64,000 nucleotides of DNA, from contig NC_049901.1 of assembly GCF_001411555.2 (NCBI RefSeq), positions 37,086,838 through 37,150,837 on the forward strand. Direction: 5' to 3'. Every line of letters begins with the position of its first letter. Within the stretch, counting starts at the first letter, position 1. Below are positions 48,285-59,300 of the stretch, in pieces. The stretch is from Juglans regia. Its lineage: Eukaryota; Streptophyta; Magnoliopsida; Fagales; Juglandaceae. The translations under genes and the position numbers were made by a program. The notes beneath the pieces were generated by a model. That model worked only from the letters and a program-made list of their open reading frames with translations. It made no database searches and was not told the origin of the DNA.

Positions 48285-48670
48285 CATATTTGAAATTAAA
48301 AGTTTGATATTTGAATTTTTAAAAAATGATTGATTGTTATTTTTCACATGCACATGATATGAGTACAAGTTTGAATTTTAAATTTTTGAAAGATGATTGA
48401 TTATCATATTTTACATATGCATATTTTGTTTGAAAATTTTGAAAAGTGATTGATGTTCTTTTTGACATATATAAAATATAGATGCTTTTGTTTGAAATTT
48501 TTAAAAAGTAAATAATGCTCCTTTTGTCATATAAAAAAGGTAAAAGATTAGGTTTTAAAATTTTGAAAAGTGAATGATATTGCTTTTTATAATTGCAAAA
48601 AAAGTTGAAGTTTTATTTTAAAATTTTGAAAAATGAGTGGAACTCTTTTTTGACATGTAAATCTTTTAAA
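48285..48670. repeat. Irregular array of about 65-bp repeats
   Basis: The core AAATTTTGAAAAGTGATTGA or variants recurs about six times. Each is followed by a T-rich stretch and an ACATATAAAA-like segment, with a period of roughly 55-70 bp. Copies are well diverged, so the array is old. Confidence 0.65.
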
Positions 48671-48849
48671 ATTTAAAAATAAAGTCTACAAAGCCTGATG
48701 CACGGACGAGTGGTGAGTTTGGGTAAAGGATGAGATCTGGTATAGTCAAGTGCATAGTTAGTCAGATAACATGCTGATGTGGCGGAATGGGATTGGAGGG
48801 CTAGTTATGGCCAGAGACCAGACCATCTGGTCTCCAAGTTTTCTCAAAT

Positions 48850-49037
48850 AAGAATTTTATACACTACACCACCCTTATATTTTCATCTCATTATACAATA
48901 TGTGATATAGTTATCACTATTAGATGATTCTTTGTTAAATGATTCTTTATCATTTAATGGTAATAAATATGTCGCATCTTACATGGTGGGATGAAAGTGA
49001 GATAGTGGTATGATATATATCATTACTCTTAAAAAAT
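48850..49037. mobile_element. Probable MITE, family 6
   Basis: TACACTACACCACCCTTATA...TTTCATCTCA at the left is mirrored by GATGAAAGTGAGATAGTGGT...ATATATCATTACTCTTA at the right. The arms are imperfect over about 40 bp. The centre includes a short GATGATTCTTTGTTAAATGATTCTTT duplication. Confidence 0.5.
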
Positions 49038-49092
49038 AGAGAAATATATTGTTCTGTCACATGCCAGTCACCACTTTCGGACACTCAAATTA

Positions 49093-49293
49093 GGTTTGGG
49101 TACAATAAATCACTCAATAGTCAACTCATTTCATCTCATTTAATTATTATAATTTTTTTAAATTCTCACACAAAATACAATAAACAGTCTAACTTTTTCA
49201 AATCTTAAAACAATAATAATTTTAAAAATTAATATTTTAATATTATTTTATTCAATTTTAAATTTTTATTTCAACTCACTATCCAAACCTCCC
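49093..49293. mobile_element. Tourist-like MITE, family 1 copy d
   Basis: GGTTTGGGTACAATAAATCA at the left and ATCCAAACCTCCC at the right are flanked by TTA and TAA. The interior has the shared CATTTCATCTCATTTAATTA block. Confidence 0.75.
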
Positions 49294-49299
49294 TAAATT

Positions 49300-50700
49300 A
49301 CAGTATCTATTTTGTAATTATTGGAGTTGAAACTCTTCTTTTTTCTTTCAAAAACAGATTTGCCGTAGGCATGGATGGAGTAATTTGGCCAAGTCCAACT
49401 CTCTCCGTCGTGACCATTATTTTTTATCCCTAATTTTTTTACTTTTCTAATTATACGGATTAATATAACACATTTTAAATAACTTATAAACTACTAAATG
49501 AACAGTTACTTCAAATATAACACAATTAAAAACGATAAAATTTAAGATAAAAAAAAATAACGGTTTTCTTTGACAAAAAGCAAGCGAACCATGTTGGCAT
49601 AACTTTAGTAGAACCTTTAGGCTGTGTTTGGGTCCTGAAGTAATTTCAGATAATTTGAGAATAATAGTATTATGTAAATCCTATTGAGATATGTTTGAGA
49701 TGTATTAAGAATATCCTCATAAAAAACCCAGTGACTCGACAAGCCTTCCGCTCCAATTTTTGCAAGATAATCCGTCGAAGAGTTTCCTTTTCAAAAAATA
49801 TGTTGAAAATTTACATATGTTTAACTAAACACAAATATTTAAAACTTATAAAAAAAATGTTTTAACTTTTTATGAAAAGTTGAAAAAATAATAGATCCAA
49901 TCAATAATTAGTTGAAATAAGTTAAGATGAATTTGACACCCAGACCTACCAGGTTAGCGAAGGTCTCGACAAGAATCTGGTTTGCCTTAAACTGCTACTT
50001 TTTCTTTAAAAAAGGATCATGAATGCGTGAATCAATGGAAAGCAGGCCCTAGAATTCAAGTATTTTGAACAACCACTGCATCTTTTACAGAGTGCCATCA
50101 ATTAGTTTGTCTTTCCTTCTCTTTTTGCATTGGCTTCCCTCCCTCTTGGGGCCATGGTTTCAAGTTAACCATCTCATGCGGCAGTCACAGTAACCCAGGC
50201 AATCTCTTCTCCAAATGAAACCGACAATCCAACAATGGGGTTTATGACACAAACCAACAGTGATAAGGATCACATCCCTCAACAGTGACTGGCTGAATAA
50301 ACATTAAATAAAATGTGAACAGATAAATGACCTTCGCAAGAGATATTACTGGGTTGATTGATCTAGCAGTGAAAACCATTTGGATGCAAACCATATAAAG
50401 TACAATCATAAATTGAGAATAGATTACAGCTTTAGCATATATGAACTGTCAAATTAAGAAATATTTTCTGAAACAATAAGACCAAATGTTCTGCATAGAT
50501 CTAATTTGATATGTCCTAGTTCCATAACTGAACAAACAACAAACTTAGGAAGAGGAAGAAACAGAAGTTTGTCCATCTCCTTCATCGGTACATAAAAAAT
50601 TTAGATAGACTGAATTAGAAGGAAGATAACAAACAATTCTTGCCTGCGTAGGCAAGCTGTTAGATATGGAGCAACTCTTTCCATCTCTCCATGGCAAGCT
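49300..50700. other. Intergenic DNA, no gene recognised
   Basis: Short ORFs only. GGCTGTGTTTGGGTCC near 49620 and GACACCCAGACC near 49935 hint at another old terminal-inverted-repeat element, but this is weak. The right end should include the 3' UTR of the S15a gene. Confidence 0.45.
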
Positions 50701-50723
50701 ATTGAAATAGACAAGGTTTGGGT

Positions 50724-52373
50724 CTAATGGAAATAACCCAGAACCTGTCCACCCACATTCCTTTTAATAGCATCTTCATGATCCAAAACACCATCTGGTG
50801 TTGTGATTACAACATAACCCCACCGAACGTAGAGAGAGCGAGAGAGAGGTAATTATGAGATGAGTTTGAAGAAAGTAACGTTCATCCTTTGGAAAACAAG
50901 ATCCTATAAACAAAGTATATTGAAAAGCCCTTCTTCCCCAAGCCTTTTCCATGATATAAGGGCTAATGAGAGATTCTCGACTATCGATGTTAACAAACCT
51001 GATGTGTTGGAAGCATTCGCACTCTGTACCCTTCGATATCCCTTGCCTTGATATCCTGCCTGTAAGTGAGTGCCCGACAATCATTAATCATGCCTTGCAG
51101 TTCAACTGTTATCCTCCCCACCCTATGTGGATCATAGACCTGAAAATTCTTGATGTACCCTGAAGTATACCAAACCTGCCTTTCAAAACTTGAAAGAGAG
51201 AAACAAGTAGAATACGTTGTCCTTGCTCCAGCAAAATCATAGAAAATGCTCATCTAGAGCAGCAGCTCCAAACCAAGTGAGTTGCAGAGCTTTCTTGTTT
51301 AGAAAACGATGGTTCAAATTAACTTCCGAAGTGTCTTTCCCTAGGCATGTAAGTGACAGAACTATTAGCAAATGCCTGGCCTTGTCTAAGCAGCTAAAGA
51401 TGTTTAACCGATACGACCAATAGAGGTTTGTGCATAAAGAAAATTTTATGCAGAAATAATCCTTCTGGGGCCCTTAGAACAAACAAATATCTACAAGTTA
51501 CCAAAGGAAAATCTTAAAACATATGACAACTTTTCACTTAAAAATAACAAATGTTAAAACATATGAAGAAAATCACCCACCTTCATTTATGATAGCCAAT
51601 TAAAAATCTTGACATTTAAAGAGAACCCTTTTCATCCTATCTTTTTATTTTTATGCTCACAGTGATGCCCATTTGTCCAGCATGACGAGAAGCATAAACT
51701 CTGAAATAGAACCGTCCTCCCTGATATAAGATTAAATTTTTTTTTTATAAGAAAAAGGAAGGAGTACCTGATATAAGATTAATAACAAGTCCATAGAAAA
51801 CACAACACCCAATCCTTACATAAATGGCTCCAGGAACTGCAAGAACAGTTCCGCAAAAAAGAAAGAGCAAAAGACTGTTAAATGTAATAGCAATAGACTT
51901 CAAATTCTACACACTGAAAAGGGATCCCTCAAATATCCTCTAAAATTCATATTCAAAAGTGTGCGCGTGTGTGTGTGTAATTCCTCGACGGCCAAATTTA
52001 CATTACCATAAGGGAATTCCCATTCGACCTCATACAAAGAAAAATACCAGAGGAAAAAGCAAAAGAAAAAGCGCTGAAGTCGCATAGATAAACCCATGAA
52101 ACCCCGACAATTTTCCTCAAATTAGAGAATTGAAAACGAATTGCAAACCCAATGATCCACAAGAATAAAACTATTGACTATATGAAAATAGATAAAAATT
52201 CAGATCGTGCAATCAAAAAGAGCAAAACCATAATAGCTTTTACCTCGATCTTTCGTGATCTTTAGAAAAGAAGACATGACAGTGGATATGGGCTTCAACT
52301 CCACCGTTGCTTTTCCTCTCCGCTCCGCATTCACCATCGCTCTTAACGCTTCGTTCAGTATCCTCCTCCCCAT
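50724..52373 (-). CDS. RPS15A: Divergent 40S ribosomal protein S15a (uS8), type II
   Basis: uS8-family ribosomal protein. Exons on the minus strand: 52373-52244, 51159-50999, 50822-50724; 390 nt, 129 aa, the family length. It begins MGRRILNEALRAMVNAERRG and has IKNFQVYDPHRVGRITVELQ, CRALTYRQDIKARDIEGY and the C-terminus GVLDHEDAIKRNVGGQVLGY. The 'MGRRILN' start and these blocks match the divergent type II S15a group (Arabidopsis S15aB/E from memory), thought to have replaced mitochondrial S8 or to serve a specialised role, rather than the 'MVRISVLN' cytosolic form. The third exon fits perfectly in frame, but the base pair before it is GG, not AG (50823-50824), so intron 2 lacks a canonical acceptor. 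Either the splice is non-canonical, the base is an error, or the gene is damaged. It lies 276 bp from the divergent F-box gene. Confidence 0.85.
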
Positions 52374-52649
52374 CGATCCCTCCGTGCGTGAATCCTGAAG
52401 TCTCCCCCCCACCCTCCCCAAGGCCACAGCTCCACTGGCGGCGGCGGTGAAATTGAACTTACAGTGGTATTTTGGGTATATATGTGAAAATCAGGGACAG
52501 TTTTTAAAAAGTTCTAGCCATTACACACAGCACGCGCATTTAGAAGAGCGTGTAAACACGGTGGTTAATTCTCTAATTTATTAGATACCGAAGATTCAAA
52601 TGCCACGCCCTTTCAACTCCAAACTCCGAAAGGCTCGCTCTCTTTCTAC
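52374..52649. promoter_or_regulatory. Shared divergent promoter region, S15a / F-box
   Basis: 276 bp separate two start codons on opposite strands. The interval is C-rich near the S15a start and has GGCGGCGGCGG at about 52440. No clear TATA box or telo-box was found on either side. Both 5' UTRs must lie here. Confidence 0.6.
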
Positions 52650-54820
52650 ATGGAAGAGCTGCCACCGCCTCTGATTGTCGAAATCCTGGGTCGACTGGCC
52701 GACTCGGCCGAGCTCGCTAGGTGCCGGCTCGTCTCGAAAAACCTCAACGCGCTCTCCTACGAGGTCGCCTCCGTCCACCTGATCTGCACCTTGTCGCGCT
52801 ACCTAAAGTCTCGTGCACCCGAGACGAAGCACTTGGTCACGCCATTCAAGGCCGTTTTCAGCACCCTGGCTCGCAACTCTCGGACCCTCGAATCCGTCTC
52901 GATTGGCGTGGACAAGTCTCTCGGAAGCATATCGTATGACGACGTCGAGGACGAGTCCGACGACCTTTACCTCACCGATGTGAGCTTCGTGAGGGAGTGG
53001 TTGCCGGAGATCGGCGGAGGACTGAAATCGTTATCTTTGTCGGACTTTTGGGTTCAGTCTTGCTGGAGAAAGTCGGAGGTTCTGTCACTGATTTCATCAT
53101 GCTGTGAGTTCCGTGTACACGTTCTATGTCTACGAGTTTTTCCTCTTTCTTTTTCCTGGGTAAAAGTACCTATGAAATCTTCCTTTACTTGTTAATAAGA
53201 GGAGCTTATAGCTTTATATTATTAGGGCAGTGTATGAAACACGTTGCGCTATATTGATATTTACATATTTAGCATAAGATTCCTGTTGGTAATTTTTGTA
53301 TGGTTTTTTGTTTGTTCTGTGGATTAGAAAGAAATTAATGACCTAAGTCAATTCTTTCACTGTAATATCGAGAGAAATGAGTTTTCACTTGTTATGTGAA
53401 TGCATTCGAATGAATAATAAGATTGTAAATGTCACCGTTACATGACCTTCAATTGCTTTATGAGTCTGCACTATACCACATTGACGAAAAAAAAATTCTG
53501 AAACAAGACGTTATATATCTCACCTTGTAAAAAGATTTGTGAGTTACAAATAGAAGTTTAAGTCAAAAGATGTCAGAGAAATAATGAACAATAACTTTAC
53601 GAAATATGATTACTTTTTATTTATGTACACAACAACAGTATAAAATTTGCATGATCCTGCTGAATATCATGTATGCATTGGATATAATATCAAGCATGCC
53701 CCATCTAGAATTGTATGCTCGTGGACTTGTGTTTGCAAGGAAGATGTTGATGCTGAGAGATATGAGTTTCGAATATGACTGTACGAGTTCATTTTCCATC
53801 TATTATTTAATTTCATGAATACCTGAGCTTCAGTTTTACATTTACTTAATCATGCTGCATGTGATCTTATATACATATATATATATATATATCAAAGGTG
53901 ATCAAATGGCATTAATGTTTGTATTTGCATGTGTAGGTCATACTCTTCTCGAACTAAAGGTAAAGAATGCTTGGCTGTCAGTGGATGGCCTGGATCCAAT
54001 GCCTACGCTCACAAGCTTGACACTTGAGTTCATAAGACTGGATGATGAAGACCTAAACAAGGTTAACAATTGCTTCCCCTCTCTGGAAACTCTGAATTTG
54101 ATAGGTGTGGGAGGACTTAAGGAGCCAAAGATTCATCTTCTGCACCTTAAGACCTGTCATTGGACAGTGTCAAATGCTCCACTTTCTCTAGCTATATTGG
54201 CACCCAACCTTGTCAATCTCACACTGAAGTGTATTAAACCACAGTCTCTTGTCCTTGAAACCCCTTCGTTATCTGATTTCCACCTTTCCCTTGAGGAAGC
54301 AAATGAATTCGAAGTAAAAGACCTTCATCATTTGAAAACCCTTCAGCTTCAGTCTGTGAATCTTTATAGTCTCATTTGCATGTTCACATGGGGTAGAACT
54401 GTCAAGAAGCTCACACTAGATTCATTGCAATTGAAAATGACTGGATTTAGCCTTGATACACTGTTTGATGTTTTCCCAAATTTGAGCTATCTTAATTTGG
54501 GCGCTGGAGGTTGGACAGAGGCACTTTCTAGTTTTGGCTCAGGAGGTTTGGAAGGTAGAATTGGGATGAATGGTTTGAAGGAAATTGTTGCATATTTGAT
54601 TACAGTGTATGATATTGAGCTTACACTTCGATTCATTTTCTCTATTTTGGATAAATGCACCAACTTGTCGGCCATGGTGTTAATGATCTACCATCAAGTT
54701 GGTTTTCTCACTGCTTGCAACCTTATCAGGAGGTGTAGAGCTGCTTGTCCTGGAGTTAGATGGAAATGGGGAGTGTGGAAAGAAGGAATGGCAGACGTTT
54801 GGGTTTCTGATGGCATCTAA
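52650..54820 (+). CDS. F-box/LRR-repeat protein
   Basis: Probable substrate-recognition subunit of an SCF (SKP1-CUL1-F-box) ubiquitin ligase; the target is unknown. Exons are 52650-53103 and 53937-54820, 1338 nt, 445 aa, joined through a split Cys codon (T|GT) with GTGAGT donor and TGTAG acceptor. The F-box is at residues about 3-45, with LPPPLIVEILGRLADSAELA and RCRLVSKNLN. Leucine-rich segments follow: GGGLKSLSLSDFWVQS before the intron, then TLLELKVKNAWL, MPTLTSLTLEFIRLDDEDLN, FPSLETLNLIGVGGL, NLVNLTLKCI, LHHLKTLQLQSVNLY and FPNLSYLNLGAGGW. The C-terminus is rich in Trp (RWKWGVWKEGMADVWV). Length and neighbour match At4g29420 of Arabidopsis as I recall it. Confidence 0.92.
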
Positions 54821-55451
54821 TTTGATAAGTGCAGTTGTCTAAAATTTGTTTTGTTGACTGGCTCTAGGAGACATGTGATGGAAGTATTCAAGTGTTACTC
54901 CGAGCAAAAATTCGTGACATTTGGTTAGAACATGCTTGGAGGAGGCTGCAAGGACCAACCATGTGATCATCTTCAAACGCCCATCATGAATGTAACCAAA
55001 AAGCTAGTTTCTTGTTATGCTTCAGTGTCAATGCCTGTATTTGAAGTTCTCATTCTTAACCCTCAAAAAACAGAAACTTTTTATCTTTGTGAATATGTTT
55101 TTGCATTTAGACTTCAAATATATTTCATGTGCAAGAATAAATGTTTACATTTCAATGATCCTATGGATGACTATAGCCTCTATTTATGAAGCATGTTCTC
55201 TTCTCAATTTGCTTGGATAAAAAATGAGATCTTAACTGCTGGGATCGGGTATACCACGACATATACATGATGCTAGCTGAGAGGATGTATATTTTATGCA
55301 ACAGATCAAGTGACAGATCACTTCAATAAACTGGACTTAAAAATAAAGGCTAAGTAAGCATGACATTTGTACTTGAGTTGGTGCATTTGTTTTCAATATG
55401 GGGGATGGGGGCGTTCCAAGAATCAAACTCGAGACGTCTGGCACCCACTAA

Positions 55452-55644
55452 GGCCTTGTTTGGTTATATAAAATATAGTATCTCATATCATCTAATCATT
55501 ACAATTTTTTTAAACTTCAACACAAAACATAATAAACAATTCAATTCTTTCAAATTTCAAAATAAAAATTATATTTAAAAATTATATTCTAACAATATTT
55601 TATTTAACTTTCATCTTATCTCACATGTGTAACCAAATGAGACC
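55452..55644. mobile_element. Tourist-like MITE, family 1 copy e
   Basis: GGCCTTGTTTGGTTATATAA at the left and AACCAAATGAGACC at the right, flanked by TAA on both sides (55449-55451, 55645-55647). AT-rich interior with the shared AATAAACAATTCAATTCTTT block. Confidence 0.85.
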
Positions 55645-55881
55645 TAAATCTAGTGCAAACTTTAGCCATCAATAAACTTAATTTTGTCATAAATGGATCT
55701 AAGTAAATTCAAACAAGTATGGTCATAGATGAACCAGCCTCTTTGATAGCTTGTTTGATACTCATCTTATTAAACTCGAATCGAATTTGATTCATGAAGA
55801 AAAAAGCTCGCTTGTAAAAATAGATATCCACTCAATTGGAAAATAACACATACTTGACTAAACTCTACTCAACTCGGTTAA

Positions 55882-56056
55882 GGCCTTGTTTGTTTTGAGA
55901 AAACATCTCATCTCATCTCATTATTACAATTTTTTTAACTTTCAATATAAAATAAAATAAACAATTCAACTATTTCAAATTTTAAAATAAAAATAATATT
56001 AAAAAATATAATTTTTTAATTTTAATCTCATCTCATCTTTAAAAATAAACGAGCTC
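55882..56056. mobile_element. Tourist-like MITE, family 1 copy f
   Basis: GGCCTTGTTTGTTTTGAG at the left and AAATAAACGAGCTC at the right, flanked by TAA (55879-55881, 56057-56059). It lies about 270 bp upstream of the HAT1-type start codon and may contribute to that promoter. Confidence 0.85.
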
Positions 56057-56059
56057 TAA

Positions 56060-56329
56060 GGTTATCTAAGCATTTCCATCCATTTCCTCGTATGCGGTCC
56101 TTGGTTAAATTATAGGAAAAAAATATGAAAATGGAAGAAAAATGGGCGACAGCCGGGTGGGCCTACGTAGACAAGCGGCTTTTTTTTTGCATGTGCAATG
56201 CCAATGCGGAATAATCTTCTCCTGTTTGTATAAAAAACCCATCCCCGATTCCTTCACGGTTCGTACAGTATTATTTTCCCGCCTCTCTTCCTCCCATTTC
56301 CCGCTCTGGAAAACCCTAAGCTCCCAAAA
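56060..56329 (+). promoter_or_regulatory. HAT1-type gene promoter and 5' UTR
   Basis: Contains a site-II-like GTGGGCC near 56157 and a telo-box-like AAACCCTAA near 56311, shortly before the ATG. Both motifs are common in plant housekeeping promoters. The transcription start cannot be placed. Confidence 0.5.
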
Positions 56330-59300
56330 ATGGGCCAGAAGCAGCAACCCACCGCCGATCCCATCGCCGAGCCCAAGAAACGAAGGCGCGTCGGCTTCTC
56401 CAACATCGGTGAGTCATCTCAGTTCCCATTTTCGTTCTTCCGGAGCTTCTTCACGGGCCTTCATTTACGTGGTTTTGTTTCCATTCTTTGTTTTCGGAAG
56501 CAATTTCATCATTTTAGCTTATTTCCACTGTTTCTTTTGTGTTTTTTCTTAGCAGATGCTGGAGTTGAGGCTAAGGAGTGCATTAAAATTTACCTGGGTA
56601 AGATTGAATTATGGGTGTTAATTAAGAGTACTAGATTGATTTTGGTTTAACATTTATAGTAATGCAATATTAGAATTTTTTTCGTTGATATTATATCCTG
56701 GTTGCATAAGGAGTTAAAAAAAAACATGTTCGGTTCTTATCGTGGTTTGTATAAAAAAACTCGGGTATATAGAAGTAGAACTTAGCCCAAAAAAAAAGTT
56801 GGCTTTGGGGGTTAAATGCTCATGGGCATTGTTTTTTTAGGTTTTTCTTAGTGAGATAATGTGGGACAATTAAAATGGTATGGATTTTGAAGATTATGTT
56901 CTTTCATTTATTTTTCCCTTTATTTTGGGTTGATGATTAATGTCCTCAATAGAGTCAACAGCAAAATCATGCCGAATAACATTAACTTGATTAATATTAT
57001 TTTTTTTTGGACTGTTAAGTTAATGTTATCAAGGATTGAAAGCTACAATTTTATTAGCTGAGGTTCTTTGGGAATTAATGTGGTTTCTTGAGAACTTGGA
57101 ATCTGATCTTGTTGAGTCCATCCTGCTCTGTGGAAGTGAGATATAAAGAGTCAGTTGGTGAAATGTCCGTCTGGGGATAAATAATACATCCCTTCTATGG
57201 GCTTCGACTATTGTATTCGATGGAACTAGTGTTCATGGTTTCCTTGTATATTTTTCTAGTTCCATTTTTTTTTTTTTTAATGTCGGGAACCTCTCCAAGG
57301 TAGGGCCTTTCAGATCCACCCTTGCAGAGTAAACCCCGGTGTGCACCGCACCCTCAGAAGTTTCCTTACACGTAACTGGTTAAATTGCTGGCTTTTCAGC
57401 AGAGGGTGTGGCCCCAAAGGATTTTTTGCACCCATGAGGTGTTGAATGTTGGACCTTAAAGGAAGTTATACACCAAGACCAAGGCCTTAACCACTTGGGC
57501 CAGCCCCTTGGGGTTAGTTCCTAAATTGTAACTAGGTGTTCTCGTTTGTATACTTCCTCAATACTTGGGTTACACCTATTTACTGGAGTAAATAAAATCT
57601 CATTCTTACTCATCAAAACAAATATCATATCCCTATTATTTGTAATACCTTATATTGTTATCTTTAGGAATTTTCTCTGGGTTAGTTGCTTAGTCTAAAA
57701 AAAATTGGTAATCTAAAACCTGTTAATGCTTGTGTTAACATGGTCAATTTGCAAGCAATTGATGCTTGTGCACATAAGCATGTGTATTTGTGCATGTTCA
57801 ATAATCTTAATATACTCTGATATTTTGTGGAGCGAATCAAGGTTAGATCCACTTCTTGAGGGCACTTTTTTAATGCTTTGAGGTTATTTCTTATTTAAGT
57901 GTTGGTTCCGGTGAGAAATTTTTCTTATGATAGGAAAGGGCTTTACAATTCCAGCTCTTGATGGAGAGCCTTGCTAGCATATTTGGGTTCAAGGCATCCT
58001 CTCTGCCTATGAAATACCTTGCCTCCCTTGGGAAGCCTCTTTCAAGCCCAAGTCTATTTGGGATGGTGTGGTTGAAAAGATGGAGCGCGAATTGACTAAC
58101 TAGAAAAGGATGTATTTGTCTTAAGGTGGAAAGGAAATTATGTAGCTCATACGTTTTACATAATTTCCTTGTATTTACTTCTTTTAATTAGGCGTTTTCT
58201 TTTGTACACATACCGTGTATTTGGGCTATGCATCTTGTTTTTATTTATAAAAATCTCGATTACTTGTTAAAAGAAAAAAAAACTGTAGGGCAGAGAAATA
58301 CCATCCTGGCATGGTTAATGCTCTTATGATAACAATCTTGATATTGCATCACCCTTGATTCTTTACAAGTCAAGCTTCCAATTCGTCCTTGTAAGTTATC
58401 ACATAAGCAGCTCGAGATCAGATGTTTTGTCTATTTCCTCTCTAATTTATTTTTTTTCTTTCATTACATGTTATCTTTCTTGATTGGTTTGAACTTCATG
58501 TCTTCTTGCTGATATAATTGATTGTTTGTGTCATAGTTTCAAGAAAAGAGGAGGTGGATTCTGCAGACAGTTTCTGCATCGACCCTATTGACTTGAGCAG
58601 CTTTTTTGATGAAGATGGGAAGATATATGGTTACCAAGGTTTAAAGGTAATTAAAATTTTGTAATTGTGGCATATTGAAGCTTGCTGGTGAAAGATGAAT
58701 GGTGTCAAACCAATGTTTTCCTTTTTAAGTATATAAGTAGAATGGTAAGTTCTCTACAAGGGCCCTTTCATTAATGCATCTTTTAATGCATTTTATGCAG
58801 ATTACCATCTGGGTTAGCTGCGTATCATTCCATGCATATGCCGACATTACATTTCAGAGCACAGCTGATGTAAGTATCCATGTCTGCTAGAACTGTTTTT
58901 GGATAAGCAAGAAAAGTATATTCGTATAGAAACAATATCTTTTACTTGAAGAATCGAAACTACTTTACTCTTTATCTGCATTTAATAATTGGTCTTGTTT
59001 ATTGTAAGGGAGGAAAAGGTATCACAGATCTGAAAGCTGCTCTTCAGGTATACATTAATTGTCTGCTGTGAATTATCGCTTCTCCTCATTGTTCCCATAG
59101 ATCTGCTGATCAGTTGGTCATTTTCTACAGAGAATTTTCGCCGAGACTATTATTGAGAATAAAGATGACTTTCTTCTGACTTTTTCAACAGAGACTAATC
59201 TTATTAGGTACCATTTCATGTTGCAAATTATATGTTCAGTCTTTTTTTTTTGCATGCAGTGTTTGGTTTTGGTTCCTTGTACTTTTATTTCCATCTTTTA

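Noticed and set aside
49620..49946. Possible further Tourist-like element
   Set aside because: Only the outer 12 or so bases look related and the target duplication does not match, so the evidence is too weak to list as an element.
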